64,000 nt of DNA, taken from positions 5,084,001 through 5,148,000 of the forward strand of contig NZ_JBBOCJ010000001.1 in the NCBI RefSeq assembly GCF_038002345.1, written 5' to 3'. The notes beneath the pieces are model-generated. The model saw only the letters and a list, made by a program, of their open reading frames with translations. It searched no databases and was not told where the DNA came from. This document shows positions 18,346 through 28,400 of this stretch, piece by piece. Both the position numbers and the translations under genes were made by a program. This stretch comes from Paenibacillus sp. FSL M7-0420. GTDB lineage: Bacteria > Bacillota > Bacilli > Paenibacillales > Paenibacillaceae. Position 1 is the first letter of the stretch. The number at the start of each line of letters is the position of its first letter.

Positions 18346-19926
18346 CTATTGTGCTGCTTTCCAGGCATCAATCTGCGCCTGCAATTCAGTCTTGACCTTC
18401 TCGATCCCAGCCTTCTTTAACTTCTCGTTACGTTCCTCCAGCATCTTGGCCGGGTCAGGAATCGCACCCGTGCTGGCCGCCCGGTATTCGCCAATGACCG
18501 AGGTAAGCTGGGTAATCTCATTCTTCACCGGCGTTTCATCGAACACGAAGCCTAAGAGCGGAGAGCGCTTCGCTTCATCATTGAATGTCTTCCAGCTTGT
18601 ATACAGATCATCGGGCTGGCCCGGCTTAAGATAATTGAGCAGCTGGTTGCCGATGACCCAGAACAGTGCCGTACTGCCATATCCCGAATCGGCAATCGGC
18701 TCAATCCGGTTCTCGCCGACCTTCTTGTAATGGGTGCCTTCGATACCGTTAACGAACAGGTTCACAGCATACGGATCAGTATGCAGCGCATTCAGGACCA
18801 TCATGGCCCGTTCCGGGTCCTTGGAGGTGCGGGAGATGGAGAACATCGATCCGGCCGCCAGATCCGTGGTCACGATAGGCTCTTCAATCACCTTGGACAC
18901 GAAGTCATATTTATTGTCCGAGGCGATTTTCAGCTCAATATCCGCGCCCGGCTTCCAGACCGCCTGCTGCATCCAGATCTTGCCCTGCTTGCGCAGGTCG
19001 CCGATCTCTGTCGTTGTAGTCGCCGCATCGCTGTTGATATAGCCCTTCTCGTAATAGCTGCGGTTCAGCTCATACTCCGCTTTGGCAATCGCGGAAATCT
19101 CGGGATCAATCACTGACTTAATCTGGATGTTATCCGTATTCGTATAGTCGTATAAGAACAATGGAATCTTGTTCGGTGTCGGTCCGATGGCACGGAAGTT
19201 CGAGCGGGTCTCATACATCATGCCTTCGCCCGATTCCTTGATGAAGTCCAGAATCAGCTCCGGCTCCTTCTCCTTCAGCAGCTTGAACCAAGGTTCGAAG
19301 TCCGACATCGTTTTGATGTCCTCAATCGGGATATTGTACTTGTCGATGATATCCTTGCGGTACGTGTAGGCCTTGCCCTGGGTAATCTCTTTGTTGGTCG
19401 GAATGCCGTACAGCTTGCCTTTGTAGCGCGGAGCCTCCAGATAGATCGGATTCAGGTTCTCTGTGATCCCCTGCCCATACTTGGCCAGCAGATCATCGAG
19501 ATCCAGGAAGGCGCCTTTGGCAACGTTGCCGAAGAAATTCAGCCAGGACGCGGTAAACACCAGATCCATCGGCTCTCCGGCATTCAGCATCAGCTCGGTC
19601 TTCTGCTTGTATTCGCTGGAGGCGATGGGCTGAAGATCGACGGTAGCGTTGAACTTCTCTTTGAAATACTCGCTGAGCTTGGCTTCAACCACCGCATCAT
19701 CCCGCTGCGGCGCACCGAAGTAGATAATGGACACCTCGTAAGGCTTCAGTGATGCTGTCCCGCCGGCAGGCTCCGCGCTGCTTGCACTGTTCGTAGCTGC
19801 TGCTCCGCTGGAAGCCTCCGGCTTGGCAGCCCCCCCGTTATTGCCGCCGGAGCATCCCTGCAGGGCCAGCGCAAGAACCAGAACCGTTGCAGGAACCAGT
19901 GATCTGGCTCTTTTTAACTTTTTCAT
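18346..19926 (-). CDS. oligosaccharide-binding lipoprotein (LplA type, DUF3502 end)
   Basis: 526 residues. Signal and lipobox ALQGC with Cys25, an Ala/Ser/Gly-rich linker, a family 1 solute-binding domain, and a C-terminal DUF3502-like segment (FVFDETPVKNEITQL, AQIDAWKAAQ). It should capture oligosaccharides outside the membrane for the two permeases encoded just upstream. AGGAGGG precedes the ATG. The binding protein sits in the operon between the permeases and GH88, implying an acidic oligosaccharide cargo. The ATPase is not encoded here; such importers usually share an MsmX-type ATPase encoded elsewhere. Confidence 0.92.
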   Translation of the reverse strand: MKKLKRARSLVPATVLVLALALQGCSGGNNGGAAKPEASSGAAATNSASSAEPAGGTASLKPYEVSIIYFGAPQRDDAVVEAKLSEYFKEKFNATVDLQPIASSEYKQKTELMLNAGEPMDLVFTASWLNFFGNVAKGAFLDLDDLLAKYGQGITENLNPIYLEAPRYKGKLYGIPTNKEITQGKAYTYRKDIIDKYNIPIEDIKTMSDFEPWFKLLKEKEPELILDFIKESGEGMMYETRSNFRAIGPTPNKIPLFLYDYTNTDNIQIKSVIDPEISAIAKAEYELNRSYYEKGYINSDAATTTTEIGDLRKQGKIWMQQAVWKPGADIELKIASDNKYDFVSKVIEEPIVTTDLAAGSMFSISRTSKDPERAMMVLNALHTDPYAVNLFVNGIEGTHYKKVGENRIEPIADSGYGSTALFWVIGNQLLNYLKPGQPDDLYTSWKTFNDEAKRSPLLGFVFDETPVKNEITQLTSVIGEYRAASTGAIPDPAKMLEERNEKLKKAGIEKVKTELQAQIDAWKAAQ

Positions 19927-19997
19927 ATGAACCCTCCTGTATGATCATGCTTATATAGAACGGCAGCAGACAATGCTGATTGCCGGTTCCACCACGC

Positions 19998-20909
19998 TTA
20001 ACCCTTCACTGCCCCTACCGTCAGTCCCTTGACAAAATACTTCTGAAAGAACGGATACGCCACCAGAATCGGCCCCATCCCGATCACCGCCATCGCCATC
20101 TGCAGCGATTCATTCGGAAGATTCTTCATCATGCCCGGATTCTGGGCGGCCAGCTCCACATTGCTGCGCAGATACTGCACATCGTTCAGGACACGCATCA
20201 TCAGATATTGCAGCGGATATTTGTCCTCGCTGGTGATGTACAGGAGCGCATTAAACCAGTCATTCCAGTAGCCGATCGTACTGAACAAGGCCATAGTTGC
20301 CAGCACCGGCAGCGAGAGCGGCAGTACAATCCGCAGGAAGATTCTCAGCTCACCCGCACCGTCAATCCGCGCCGATTCAATCACCGCCGGATGAATGGTG
20401 GTCTGGAAGAAGGTCCGCATAATAATGACGTTGAACGGCACGATCAGCATCGGCAGAATCAAGGCCATATAGGTATCCTTGATATGCAGCGCCTGGGTAT
20501 AAATCAGATACCTGCTGACCATCCCGCCGTTGAACAGCATGGTGAAGAACAGGAAGAACGTAAACACGTTACGGAACGGATAATCTGCCCGGGAAATGGG
20601 ATAGGCATACAAGGCCATGAGCAGCACACTAAGTGCTGTGCCGATCACCGTTATGGTGAAGCTCACGCGGTAGCCCGACACAATCGTCACCCAATCCTTG
20701 AAAATCATCTCATAAGCAATGAACGACCACTTCTCCGGAAGGAAGCTGTACCCCTGCGTCAGAATCGACTGTCCGTCTGTGAAGGAGACAATGATCACAA
20801 GCAGAACAGGCAGAAAGCACAGAAGGGAGAGAATGACGAAGGCCAGGTTCAGAAGTACGTTGGAAACGGCCGAATTGCCGCCGGGGGAATAACTGGAGTT
20901 GCTGTTCAT
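19998..20909 (-). CDS. carbohydrate ABC permease (LplC/YtcP type)
   Basis: 303 residues, six predicted membrane helices. EAA loop: ESARIDGAGELRIFLRIVLP. The C-terminus QKYFVKGLTVGAVKG is typical. Start at 20909: the ATG follows GGGAG by 7 nt and lies 19 bp past the stop of the partner permease; longer in-frame N-terminal sequence is not protein-like. Works with the LplB-type permease and the 526-residue binding protein. Confidence 0.93.
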   Translation of the reverse strand: MNSNSSYSPGGNSAVSNVLLNLAFVILSLLCFLPVLLVIIVSFTDGQSILTQGYSFLPEKWSFIAYEMIFKDWVTIVSGYRVSFTITVIGTALSVLLMALYAYPISRADYPFRNVFTFFLFFTMLFNGGMVSRYLIYTQALHIKDTYMALILPMLIVPFNVIIMRTFFQTTIHPAVIESARIDGAGELRIFLRIVLPLSLPVLATMALFSTIGYWNDWFNALLYITSEDKYPLQYLMMRVLNDVQYLRSNVELAAQNPGMMKNLPNESLQMAMAVIGMGPILVAYPFFQKYFVKGLTVGAVKG

Positions 20910-20928
20910 GAGGGTTCTCCCTTCTTCA

Positions 20929-21864
20929 TTAGAATAGTGCCTGTTCACGGTCAATTCTCCGGACGATACTATTCGTCGCAATGACCATGATGAATCCGAC
21001 AACAGATTGCACAAGCGCCGTGGCCGAGGACATGCCGATATCGTTCAATTGCATCAGGGCGCGGTAGACATACGTATCCACGGTATCCGTTACAGGATAC
21101 AGAGCCCCTGAATTCATAGGCACTTGGAAGAACAGCCCGAAGTCGGAGCTGAAGATGCTGCCCATCGACAGAATCGTCATAATAATAATGACCGGCCGGA
21201 TAAAAGGGAGCGTGATATGCATAATCTGCTTCCACTTGGAAGCCCCATCGATCAGCGCCGCCTCATAATATTCCGGATCAATGCCGGCAATCGCCGCGAT
21301 ATAGATGACCGCCCCGAAGCCTGCGTGCTTCCAGGCATTGACGAATACAAGAATGTACGGCCAATACTCCTTCTCCGAATACCAGAATACCGGGTCCTGC
21401 CCGAAGGCCTTGAGGATCGTTGCATTAATGAAGCCGTGATCCGGCTGGAGGAAAGCGTATACAAGATAGCTTACCACCACCATCGACAGGAAGTGCGGCA
21501 GGATGATGAAGCTCTGGTACACTTTCGCCAGCAGCCGCCGCCGGATCTCGTTGATGGCTACTGCAATCGACACCGACAGCACCAGGTTCAGGATCATGAA
21601 GGTCAGGCTGTACAGCAGCGTGTTGCGCACAATCCGCCACATGTCCCCCGAAGAGAACAGGAAGCTGAAGTTATCCAGCCCCACCCAGGGGCTGCCCCAG
21701 ATCCCGTCCATATAATTCACATTTTTAAAAGCAATAAATATGCCGAACATCGGCAGATAGCTGTGGGCCAGCAGAACAAGCACCGCCGGCAGCAGCATCA
21801 GCGTCAGCGCCTTGTACTTCCACAGGGCATGGATGAATCTTGAGAATCCAGTGGCTCTACTCAT
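20929..21864 (-). CDS. carbohydrate ABC permease (LplB/YteP type)
   Basis: 311 residues with six predicted helices; begins MSRATGFSRFIHALWKYK, a basic N-terminus before the first helix. EAA loop: YEAALIDGASKWKQIMHITL. AAGGAG precedes the ATG by 9 nt. It is the first transport gene of the operon; TATAAT about 20 bp upstream may be a -10, and a TGTGATCT box lies near 21938. Partner of the LplC-type permease. Confidence 0.93.
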   Translation of the reverse strand: MSRATGFSRFIHALWKYKALTLMLLPAVLVLLAHSYLPMFGIFIAFKNVNYMDGIWGSPWVGLDNFSFLFSSGDMWRIVRNTLLYSLTFMILNLVLSVSIAVAINEIRRRLLAKVYQSFIILPHFLSMVVVSYLVYAFLQPDHGFINATILKAFGQDPVFWYSEKEYWPYILVFVNAWKHAGFGAVIYIAAIAGIDPEYYEAALIDGASKWKQIMHITLPFIRPVIIIMTILSMGSIFSSDFGLFFQVPMNSGALYPVTDTVDTYVYRALMQLNDIGMSSATALVQSVVGFIMVIATNSIVRRIDREQALF

Positions 21865-21937
21865 GGTCCATTACTCCTTTCATGGACTCATTATAGAACC
21901 ATCTGCCCTCCGCTTCGATGATGCATTCCCGTAGAAC

Positions 21938-21949
21938 TGTGATCTTTTA
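21938..21949 (+). promoter_or_regulatory. TGTGATCT box before the importer operon
   Basis: TGTGATCTTTTA matches at 9 of 11 positions the arm TGTGATCTATA of the inverted repeat at 25199-25289. It lies about 75 bp before the permease start. A shared operator for the YesN-like regulator is likely but unproven. Confidence 0.45.
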
Positions 21950-23749
21950 TTAGTCCGTTCCTAACGGTTCTGGCCCCCTCCGGCGCAAAGGCAACGTAAT
22001 CACCGCCCGTGTCCATCCATCCCCGCTCCGCTCATAGGCCAGCCCGTAAGCCTCCCCGTAATGGAGCCGGATGCGCTGATGCACGTTCCTGATCCCGTAT
22101 CCTTTCGCATTCTGCTCTTCTTCCAGAATGGCCTTAAGCTCCTCCAGATCTACCGGCAGATGCCCGTTATCCTCTACGGTGAAGCGCAGCGTGCCCTCTG
22201 CCTGCACCGCCGAGACCCGGATCTCTCCTTCTCCATCCATGCCGCGCACGCCGTGAAGAATGGCATTCTCGATCAGCGGCTGAATGATCACCTTAGGTGT
22301 CTCGTAATCGCTCAAAGCATCGTCAATCTGCCACCGGACCTCGAACGTATCCGGGTAACGCTTGGTCTGAAGCCGGGTGTACGCCTGAGCATGCTCCAGC
22401 TCCTCCCCCACCGTAATCATCTTCCGCCCCCGGCTGAGGCCGATCCGCAGCAGCATCGACAGGTCGCGGACCATTTCGCCGACCTCGGTATTGCCGCTGT
22501 CCAGCGCATACCAATAGATCGAGTCGAGGGTGTTGTACAGATAATGCGGGGTAATCTGGGACTGGAGCATGAGCAGCTCGTATTCCTTCTGCTTCAGCTG
22601 CATCCCGTAATTCTCTTCAATAGAATGGTCCAGCCTGCGGGTCATTCTGACGAAGGAGCCTTGGAGAATACCGAATTCGTCCTGGCGCAGCGGTTCCTCG
22701 GATAGTAGCAGCTTTTTGCCAGGCTCATAGATCTTCATTACCGAGACCAGCTCGACCACAGGCCTCACCACAAGTCTTACCATATAGAGGACAAAGGTCA
22801 GAACGAACGCCAAGAAAATGAACGAGATCACCACCAGCAGCCGCTGAAACCAGATGAGCTTGCCGGTGATGGATTCTAACGGGATTTTGTACAATAATCG
22901 GGTGTGGAACCTGGAGCTGTCCGAGTAGGCATACAGCCATTCCTCTCCGCCCTCTTGCGCAAAGGTATAGCCATAAGGGACATCCGGTTCGAGGTGCTTG
23001 CCAAGCTCGCCGGGGATAAGGCCGCCTGCGCCAGTGGACATCAGCAGTTCCCCGCTGGTATTGAACAGGAATGCCCCGGCAGCGGCGGGCAGCTCCACTG
23101 AGACCATGTCACGGGTCAGCATGACCTCTATTTTGTTGACAGCCAGCAGGCCGATCACTTCATTATAATTACGGGGATTCAGAATACTGCGCATGAAGGA
23201 GATGGTGGTCTCACCGCTCCCGGACGGCATGACGCGCAGCGCCCCTGCGCCGCTGACATCCATCAGACTGACGTTAGGATCAGGCAAGCCGCCGCTGAAC
23301 CCATCCAGGTATTTAAAGCCTTTGGTTTTGTAGGAGAGATCGAACGGCGTCGCCCTGCGCTCAATGTTTTTCATATATATGGCATATTCCGTCCCTCCGG
23401 TAGACCAGCTGTCCAGTATATTGTCGGCCTGCCGGATCTCATTCAGGGTGTCAATTCCGGTCCAGAAGCTGTACCCTTCCGGGTTGCTGAAGAACTGGCT
23501 GTCCAGCAGCGTGATCGTCCGGTCGTTCACCGCAGACAAGGTTTTATCAATCGTGACATGATTCTGCTTGACCAGTTGCAGGGTCGTACTGCCAACCTCC
23601 TCCTTGATGGTGTTCAGCGCTACATATGCAGAGACCCAGCCCACCACGATAAAAGGCAGCACGATGCACAGCAGGAACGCCAGAATGACCTTATGCTTCA
23701 GTCTGAGTCTCAGCCGCTGTTTCAGCCTCTTCTTAAGCTTCTGCTTCAG
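21950..23749 (-). CDS. YesM-type sensor histidine kinase, probable CTG start
   Basis: Membrane sensor kinase. Helix 1 (KVILAFLLCIVLPFIVVGWV), large extracellular sensor region, helix 2 (LIWFQRLLVVISFIFLAFVL), HAMP, then His_kinase with His in QITPHYLYNTLDSI and an ATPase domain (QPLIENAILHG, GYGIRNVHQRI). The first ordinary start codon (GTG, 23662) lies inside helix 1 and would remove its basic leader. In frame, 29 codons earlier, CTG at 23749-23747 follows AGGAGGGG by 6-8 nt and adds KQKLKKRLKQRLRLRLKHK, a normal YesM leader. No ATG, GTG or TTG exists between the preceding stop and 23662. With CTG the protein has 599 residues and overlaps the response regulator gene by 17 bp. Likely senses xanthan-derived oligosaccharides. 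Confidence 0.85.
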   Translation of the reverse strand: MKQKLKKRLKQRLRLRLKHKVILAFLLCIVLPFIVVGWVSAYVALNTIKEEVGSTTLQLVKQNHVTIDKTLSAVNDRTITLLDSQFFSNPEGYSFWTGIDTLNEIRQADNILDSWSTGGTEYAIYMKNIERRATPFDLSYKTKGFKYLDGFSGGLPDPNVSLMDVSGAGALRVMPSGSGETTISFMRSILNPRNYNEVIGLLAVNKIEVMLTRDMVSVELPAAAGAFLFNTSGELLMSTGAGGLIPGELGKHLEPDVPYGYTFAQEGGEEWLYAYSDSSRFHTRLLYKIPLESITGKLIWFQRLLVVISFIFLAFVLTFVLYMVRLVVRPVVELVSVMKIYEPGKKLLLSEEPLRQDEFGILQGSFVRMTRRLDHSIEENYGMQLKQKEYELLMLQSQITPHYLYNTLDSIYWYALDSGNTEVGEMVRDLSMLLRIGLSRGRKMITVGEELEHAQAYTRLQTKRYPDTFEVRWQIDDALSDYETPKVIIQPLIENAILHGVRGMDGEGEIRVSAVQAEGTLRFTVEDNGHLPVDLEELKAILEEEQNAKGYGIRNVHQRIRLHYGEAYGLAYERSGDGWTRAVITLPLRRRGPEPLGTD

Positions 23750-25094
23750 CCCGTTCCCCTCCTCTGGCCTTCTTGCGGAATTCCGCCGGGGTCAGGCCCA
23801 GCACCCGCTTGAACATCCGGCTGAAATGCTCAGGTGATTCATACCCTACCGCATAAGCAACCTCATACCGCTTCTTGTCTGTAGTCGCCATAAGCTGCTT
23901 GGCCTCCTCCATCCGCAGGGCGGTCACATAATCCCACAGATTCATCCGCATCTCGCGCTTGAAAATATATCCCAGATGGGCCGCACTGAAGTGGACCTCC
24001 TCGGAAATATCCTGGATTTTGAGCGCCGGGTTGCGGTAGTTGCTCTGAATATAGCTGGTAATCCTTGTGATGACGCTCGGTGCTGCTTCAGACTCCTGCG
24101 CCGTTAACCCTGTATCCGGCTGCTGCCCCCGGTTCAGATGCTCCTGCCTGGCGAAATCGCCATAATAGAACACCTGATGCCCGGGATGAACGCTATTCCA
24201 GCCGGCAGCCGTATCCGCCTCCTCCAACAGCCCGGGAAGGGTGGCGATGCCTTCGCCAAGGGTGCTGAGTCCGATAACCGCCTCCGTATTCAGATGCCTC
24301 TTCAAATTCATCGCAATCATCTGCCCGATCATCTGAATCTGCGAGTGTACGCTGACCCGGGGATCGTCCCTGTCCTCAGCGGATAGCTGGATGAGGCTGA
24401 TGATGGAATGGCCGAAGCCGCCCAAGGTAACGCCATTCCACTCCGCCAGCGTCTCGTTCATAATATTGAGCGCAGCATATTTCAGTAATTTGCGGTCCTG
24501 CAGCGTTACCTGCTGGCTGCTGAAGCCAGCCCGGCTGTAATCGATGCGGATGGAGATCACTCCGTAAAAGGGACCCTGCAGCAGGCCCCCCAGCTCACCG
24601 GTGATCTGCTCCATATCCTGCGGCGTCAGATTCCGCTCGGTCACCAGCTCCATCAGCCATTCATCGCGCCGCTCTTGCCTGCGGATGGAAGTAGGCTCCG
24701 GCTGCGGACTTGTGTCCGGCAGCTCCTTCCGGGTTAACGCATTGCGGACCACCCGGAGCAGTTCAGTCCTCTCTACCGGCTTCACCAGGTAATCCCTGGC
24801 CCCGAGCCGGAGCGATTTTTTGGCAAAATCAAATTTCTCATGGGCCGATATCACAATCACCGGAACATTCCACTGCTCCATATAAATGTTCTCCATTAAT
24901 TCGATGCCGCTCATCCGGCCCATCTGGATGTCGGTCAGCACCAGATCGAACTGGTCCATCCGCAAATAATCAATTGCTTCGAACCCGTTCACGGCAGTCT
25001 CCACCGCAGTAATGTTCATATCCGAGGATAACAGGAAGTTCCGGATTCCCGCGCTCACTCTCGGCTCATCATCTACTACAAGAATTTTGTACAT
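23733..25094 (-). CDS. YesN-type AraC response regulator
   Basis: 453 residues. Receiver domain 1-125 with acidic pair Asp8/Asp9, phospho-acceptor Asp55 (LVLTDIQMGRMSG) and Lys in YLVKPVERTE. A central linker domain follows, then a C-terminal AraC double HTH (IQDISEEVHFSAAHLGYIFK, VAYAVGYESPEHFSRMFKRV). Start at 25094: GGGGGG stands 6 nt before the ATG. Overlaps the sensor kinase gene. It should be phosphorylated by that kinase and activate the importer/enzyme operon; divergent from the GH9 gene. Confidence 0.93.
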   Translation of the reverse strand: MYKILVVDDEPRVSAGIRNFLLSSDMNITAVETAVNGFEAIDYLRMDQFDLVLTDIQMGRMSGIELMENIYMEQWNVPVIVISAHEKFDFAKKSLRLGARDYLVKPVERTELLRVVRNALTRKELPDTSPQPEPTSIRRQERRDEWLMELVTERNLTPQDMEQITGELGGLLQGPFYGVISIRIDYSRAGFSSQQVTLQDRKLLKYAALNIMNETLAEWNGVTLGGFGHSIISLIQLSAEDRDDPRVSVHSQIQMIGQMIAMNLKRHLNTEAVIGLSTLGEGIATLPGLLEEADTAAGWNSVHPGHQVFYYGDFARQEHLNRGQQPDTGLTAQESEAAPSVITRITSYIQSNYRNPALKIQDISEEVHFSAAHLGYIFKREMRMNLWDYVTALRMEEAKQLMATTDKKRYEVAYAVGYESPEHFSRMFKRVLGLTPAEFRKKARGGERAEAEA

Positions 25095-25198
25095 GCTGTT
25101 CCCCCCTATGATGCTGCATGGTTGCCTCATGCATTGTAGTCCTTGGTATCACCTTACACTCGCTATAAATCACCGTAGATGATGTTTTTCATGTTTTG

Positions 25199-25289
25199 TG
25201 TGATCTATATCAGGAACCCTTGCAGCCGGAAGCGTGGTAACCTGTCCATTCAAGAACAGCAAGCCGTTACAGCCCTATTATAGATCACA
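25199..25289. promoter_or_regulatory. separated 11-bp inverted repeat between response regulator and GH9 genes
   Basis: TGTGATCTATA (25199-25209) and TATAGATCACA (25279-25289) are perfect inverted copies 80 bp apart, one near each divergent promoter. Together with 21938 this makes three boxes in one locus. The 317-bp gap also holds a cre site. The regulator binding them is inferred to be the YesN-type protein. Confidence 0.5.
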
Positions 25290-25342
25290 GATTTCCGGCA
25301 ATTCATCATCGATTAGTGAGGGTAACTCTTTTATGCTACTTT

Positions 25343-25356
25343 TGCAAGCGTTTTCA
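25343..25356 (+). promoter_or_regulatory. cre site (CcpA) before the GH9 gene
   Basis: TGCAAGCGTTTTCA fits the CcpA consensus TGWAANCGNTNWCA except for one base. It stands 56 bp before the start codon, a position suited to repression when glucose is present. Confidence 0.65.
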
Positions 25357-25411
25357 TATAAAAAGAGAGGAGCGCCGGGATAACGATATTCTATCATGAG
25401 GAGGTTCTAAG

Positions 25412-28400
25412 ATGTTCACAAGAAGCTCAATGCCCGCGAGTCTTAAAAAGATATTCTCTGTAAGCCTCAGCCTGTTGTTAATTCTATGTACGGTTGCTCT
25501 GGCTCCCCGGCCTGCCGCTGCTGCGGTTCCCCCCTTGCCCGGCCCTAAACACCCGCTCCTGTACGATAATTTCGCCGGTGGCGGACTCTTCAAACAGAAC
25601 TGGACGAACTGGTTCAATCAGAGCGGCGGCAGCGGAACCTTCGCCAAGACAACGGACGGTTCCCGTACGATCGGCAAGTTCACACAGACCCCGGTCTCGG
25701 CCTCTTCCTGGGCTAAATTTCAGCCGATGAACGAGACCTTCGACCTCTCCGGCTACCGTTATATGAACCTGTCCCTGAACAATGGCGGCTATGCCCAGTC
25801 TCTTGTCCGGGTAGTCATCAGCGACGGCATTACCAATTACAATCTGACCGGAGGGTATGTGCCTGCCACGGCGGCCTGGACCAGCCTGCAGTTTGACCTG
25901 GATGCCCTCTCCCCCAAGATTCAGAAGAAGAAGGTCAAGCTGGAGCTCTGGCTCAGACAGGCGGGCGGCACCTACGGGGAAATGTGGGTAGACGACATCA
26001 CGTTCACCACAGCCGCAAGCGGCAGCGCTCCCCAGCTAAGCCCGGCAGGGATGACCGCCAATACGGACGGCAGCTACAACCAGAATACGGATTTTACCTT
26101 TGAAGCCGTCTACACCGACGCAGATAACGAAGCCCCCTTTGCGGTTCAGGTTATTATCGATGATACCGCCTATGCTATGCGTGAATCCGACCCGGCGGAT
26201 GGTACCTATACGGATGGCAAAAAATACAGCTTCCTGACGAAGCTCCCGCCAGGCGCTCATACCTACTATTTCCGCACCACCGATACGACCTCCGACGAAG
26301 TCGCCACCAGTGTCCAGACGCTGGATGTTGTTCAAGCCTCCTCCGTGATCGATATTGCTGTGAGCCAGGCCGGATACAGTGCGGATGATATTAAGAATGC
26401 GAAGTTTATCTCGGACACCACTGTCACAGATGCCACTTATGAAATACTGGACGGAACTAACGTAGTCTACTCGGGCACGATGACCTATGAAGGGCTGCAC
26501 TGGAATAAGCATGTCTACGCTATCGGCTTCAGCCCGCTTACAGATTCCGGGAACTATAGAGTACGGAGTAATCAGGTGTATTCTTATCCTTTTGAGATCG
26601 CCCCGAACCTGTGGGATCAATACAAGGATGAGATGACAGCCTTCTACCGGCTGCTGCGCGCCTCCGTGGCGACCAGCGATGCTTATCCTGCGGGATACAG
26701 CAGTGTAGCGCCTTCGGCCAAGCTCTACCACGGGGCCGGCCATCTGGATGATGCACAGTCTGCGGACGGCCTGACCCATTATGATCTGACCGGAAGCTGG
26801 TATGACGCCGGGGATTATGGGAAATACGGCGGCAACCAGTGGGTCGGCGCGGAGATTGCCCTGGCTTATATCCGTTATGCTGACCATGACAGTGTGAAGT
26901 ACGATAACGACAGCAACGGGATTCCTGACCTGGTGGACGAAGCCGTCTTCGGCAGCGAATACCTGATTAAGTTCGCGGATCAGCTCGGCGGAGAGATGTA
27001 TAATCTCAGGAACAACGCCTCATTCGTCCATCCCGAGAAATCCACCGACAATATCTCCGGCACCGCCGATGACCGCAAGCTGACGGACCTGAGCGTCGGC
27101 GGTTCGGCCAAGTCAGCGGGCACACTGGCTGCTACCGCACGGGCGATCCGCACAGCGATTGACCAAGGGGATATCGCCTCCGCTCAGCTTGCGGAGCTTA
27201 CAGAATTCGCTGAACAATGTGAGAGCGCGGCGGTAATCTTTTATGAATATGTGGTTGCCCATCCTGACGGACCGATCGGCTCTTATTCTACGAGGGGTGG
27301 GATTCCCAATTCCAAGCTGCTGGCGGATGTTGAGTTCTACCTGCTGACCGGTGAAGCCAAGTACAAGAATGCTGCTACAGCTACCATTAACGCGCTGACT
27401 CTGGGCGACATCTCTTCCACCAACTACTGGGATATGAGTCCAATGTCCATGGCTGAATTCTATCCGGTTGCTGATGCTGCCACACAATCTCATATTCATA
27501 GCCTGCTCAAGGGGCAAGCGGATTACTTCCTCTCCATGGCCGATGATACCCCGTATGGGGTGCTGAACCAGTTCAAAAACTTCGGGGTGAACGAGCCCCA
27601 CGCCTCTTACCTGGGCGATCTGCTGCGGTACTATGAATTGTTCGGTGATCCGGCGGCGCTCCAAGGGGTCCTGAAAGGGATGTACTGGGTGTTCGGAGAG
27701 AATCCGTGGAATATCAGCTGGGTCTCCGGCATCGGCACCCATCATGTGATGTTCCCGCATACCCGCTACAATGAGGAATCCAATACGCCGGGTGACACCG
27801 GGATTATTCTTCCGGGAGCCATGGTCAGCGGACCTAATATGAAGGATCCCAAGAACAAGAGCAGCGTAAGCCCGTGGTATCAGGACCGCTCGCTGTACCT
27901 GGATGATACGAACCAGTGGCGGTATAACGAGTTCAGCATCAGCATTCAGGCCGGATTGCTCTATACCGTTATGGGCTTGAGCGCTACTCCGGGAACAGGT
28001 GCGGATGTTGCCGCAGTGCCGCCGGCGGTGCCAGTCCTCTCCCCTGTGATTGGGGAATGGGTGCGGGGCAATGTAACGGTATTCGCGCGTGCGGGGGAGG
28101 AGCTGAGTCAGGTCGAATATGCGGCTACAGGATTGCCTTATCAGCCGATGACGGTCTCCGGTAACGTGTATTCCACAGTGAGCGGGGCCGTCTACGCTGC
28201 GGTCATTGATGAGAGCCAGTCCTTGCCATATACGAATAAAAGAATCGATGTCCGCGCCAAAGACCCTTCCGGCGGGTACACCTACAGCTCCACTCATTAC
28301 ACTGTAGCTCCGGCGCTGCCGGACCCTTCCACTCCGCTGCTCTATGATGATTTCGGAGGCGGAGGCTTCTGGGGAGGTTCAGCGGCCAACACCACATGGG

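Noticed and set aside
19980..20984. Long Arg/His/Gln-rich frame opposite the LplC-type permease
   Set aside because: Composition is typical of the antisense of a membrane protein; the permease frame has motifs and a ribosome site.
27113..28297. 394-residue frame opposite the GH9 gene
   Set aside because: Antisense of a GC-rich enzyme gene with clear GH9 motifs.
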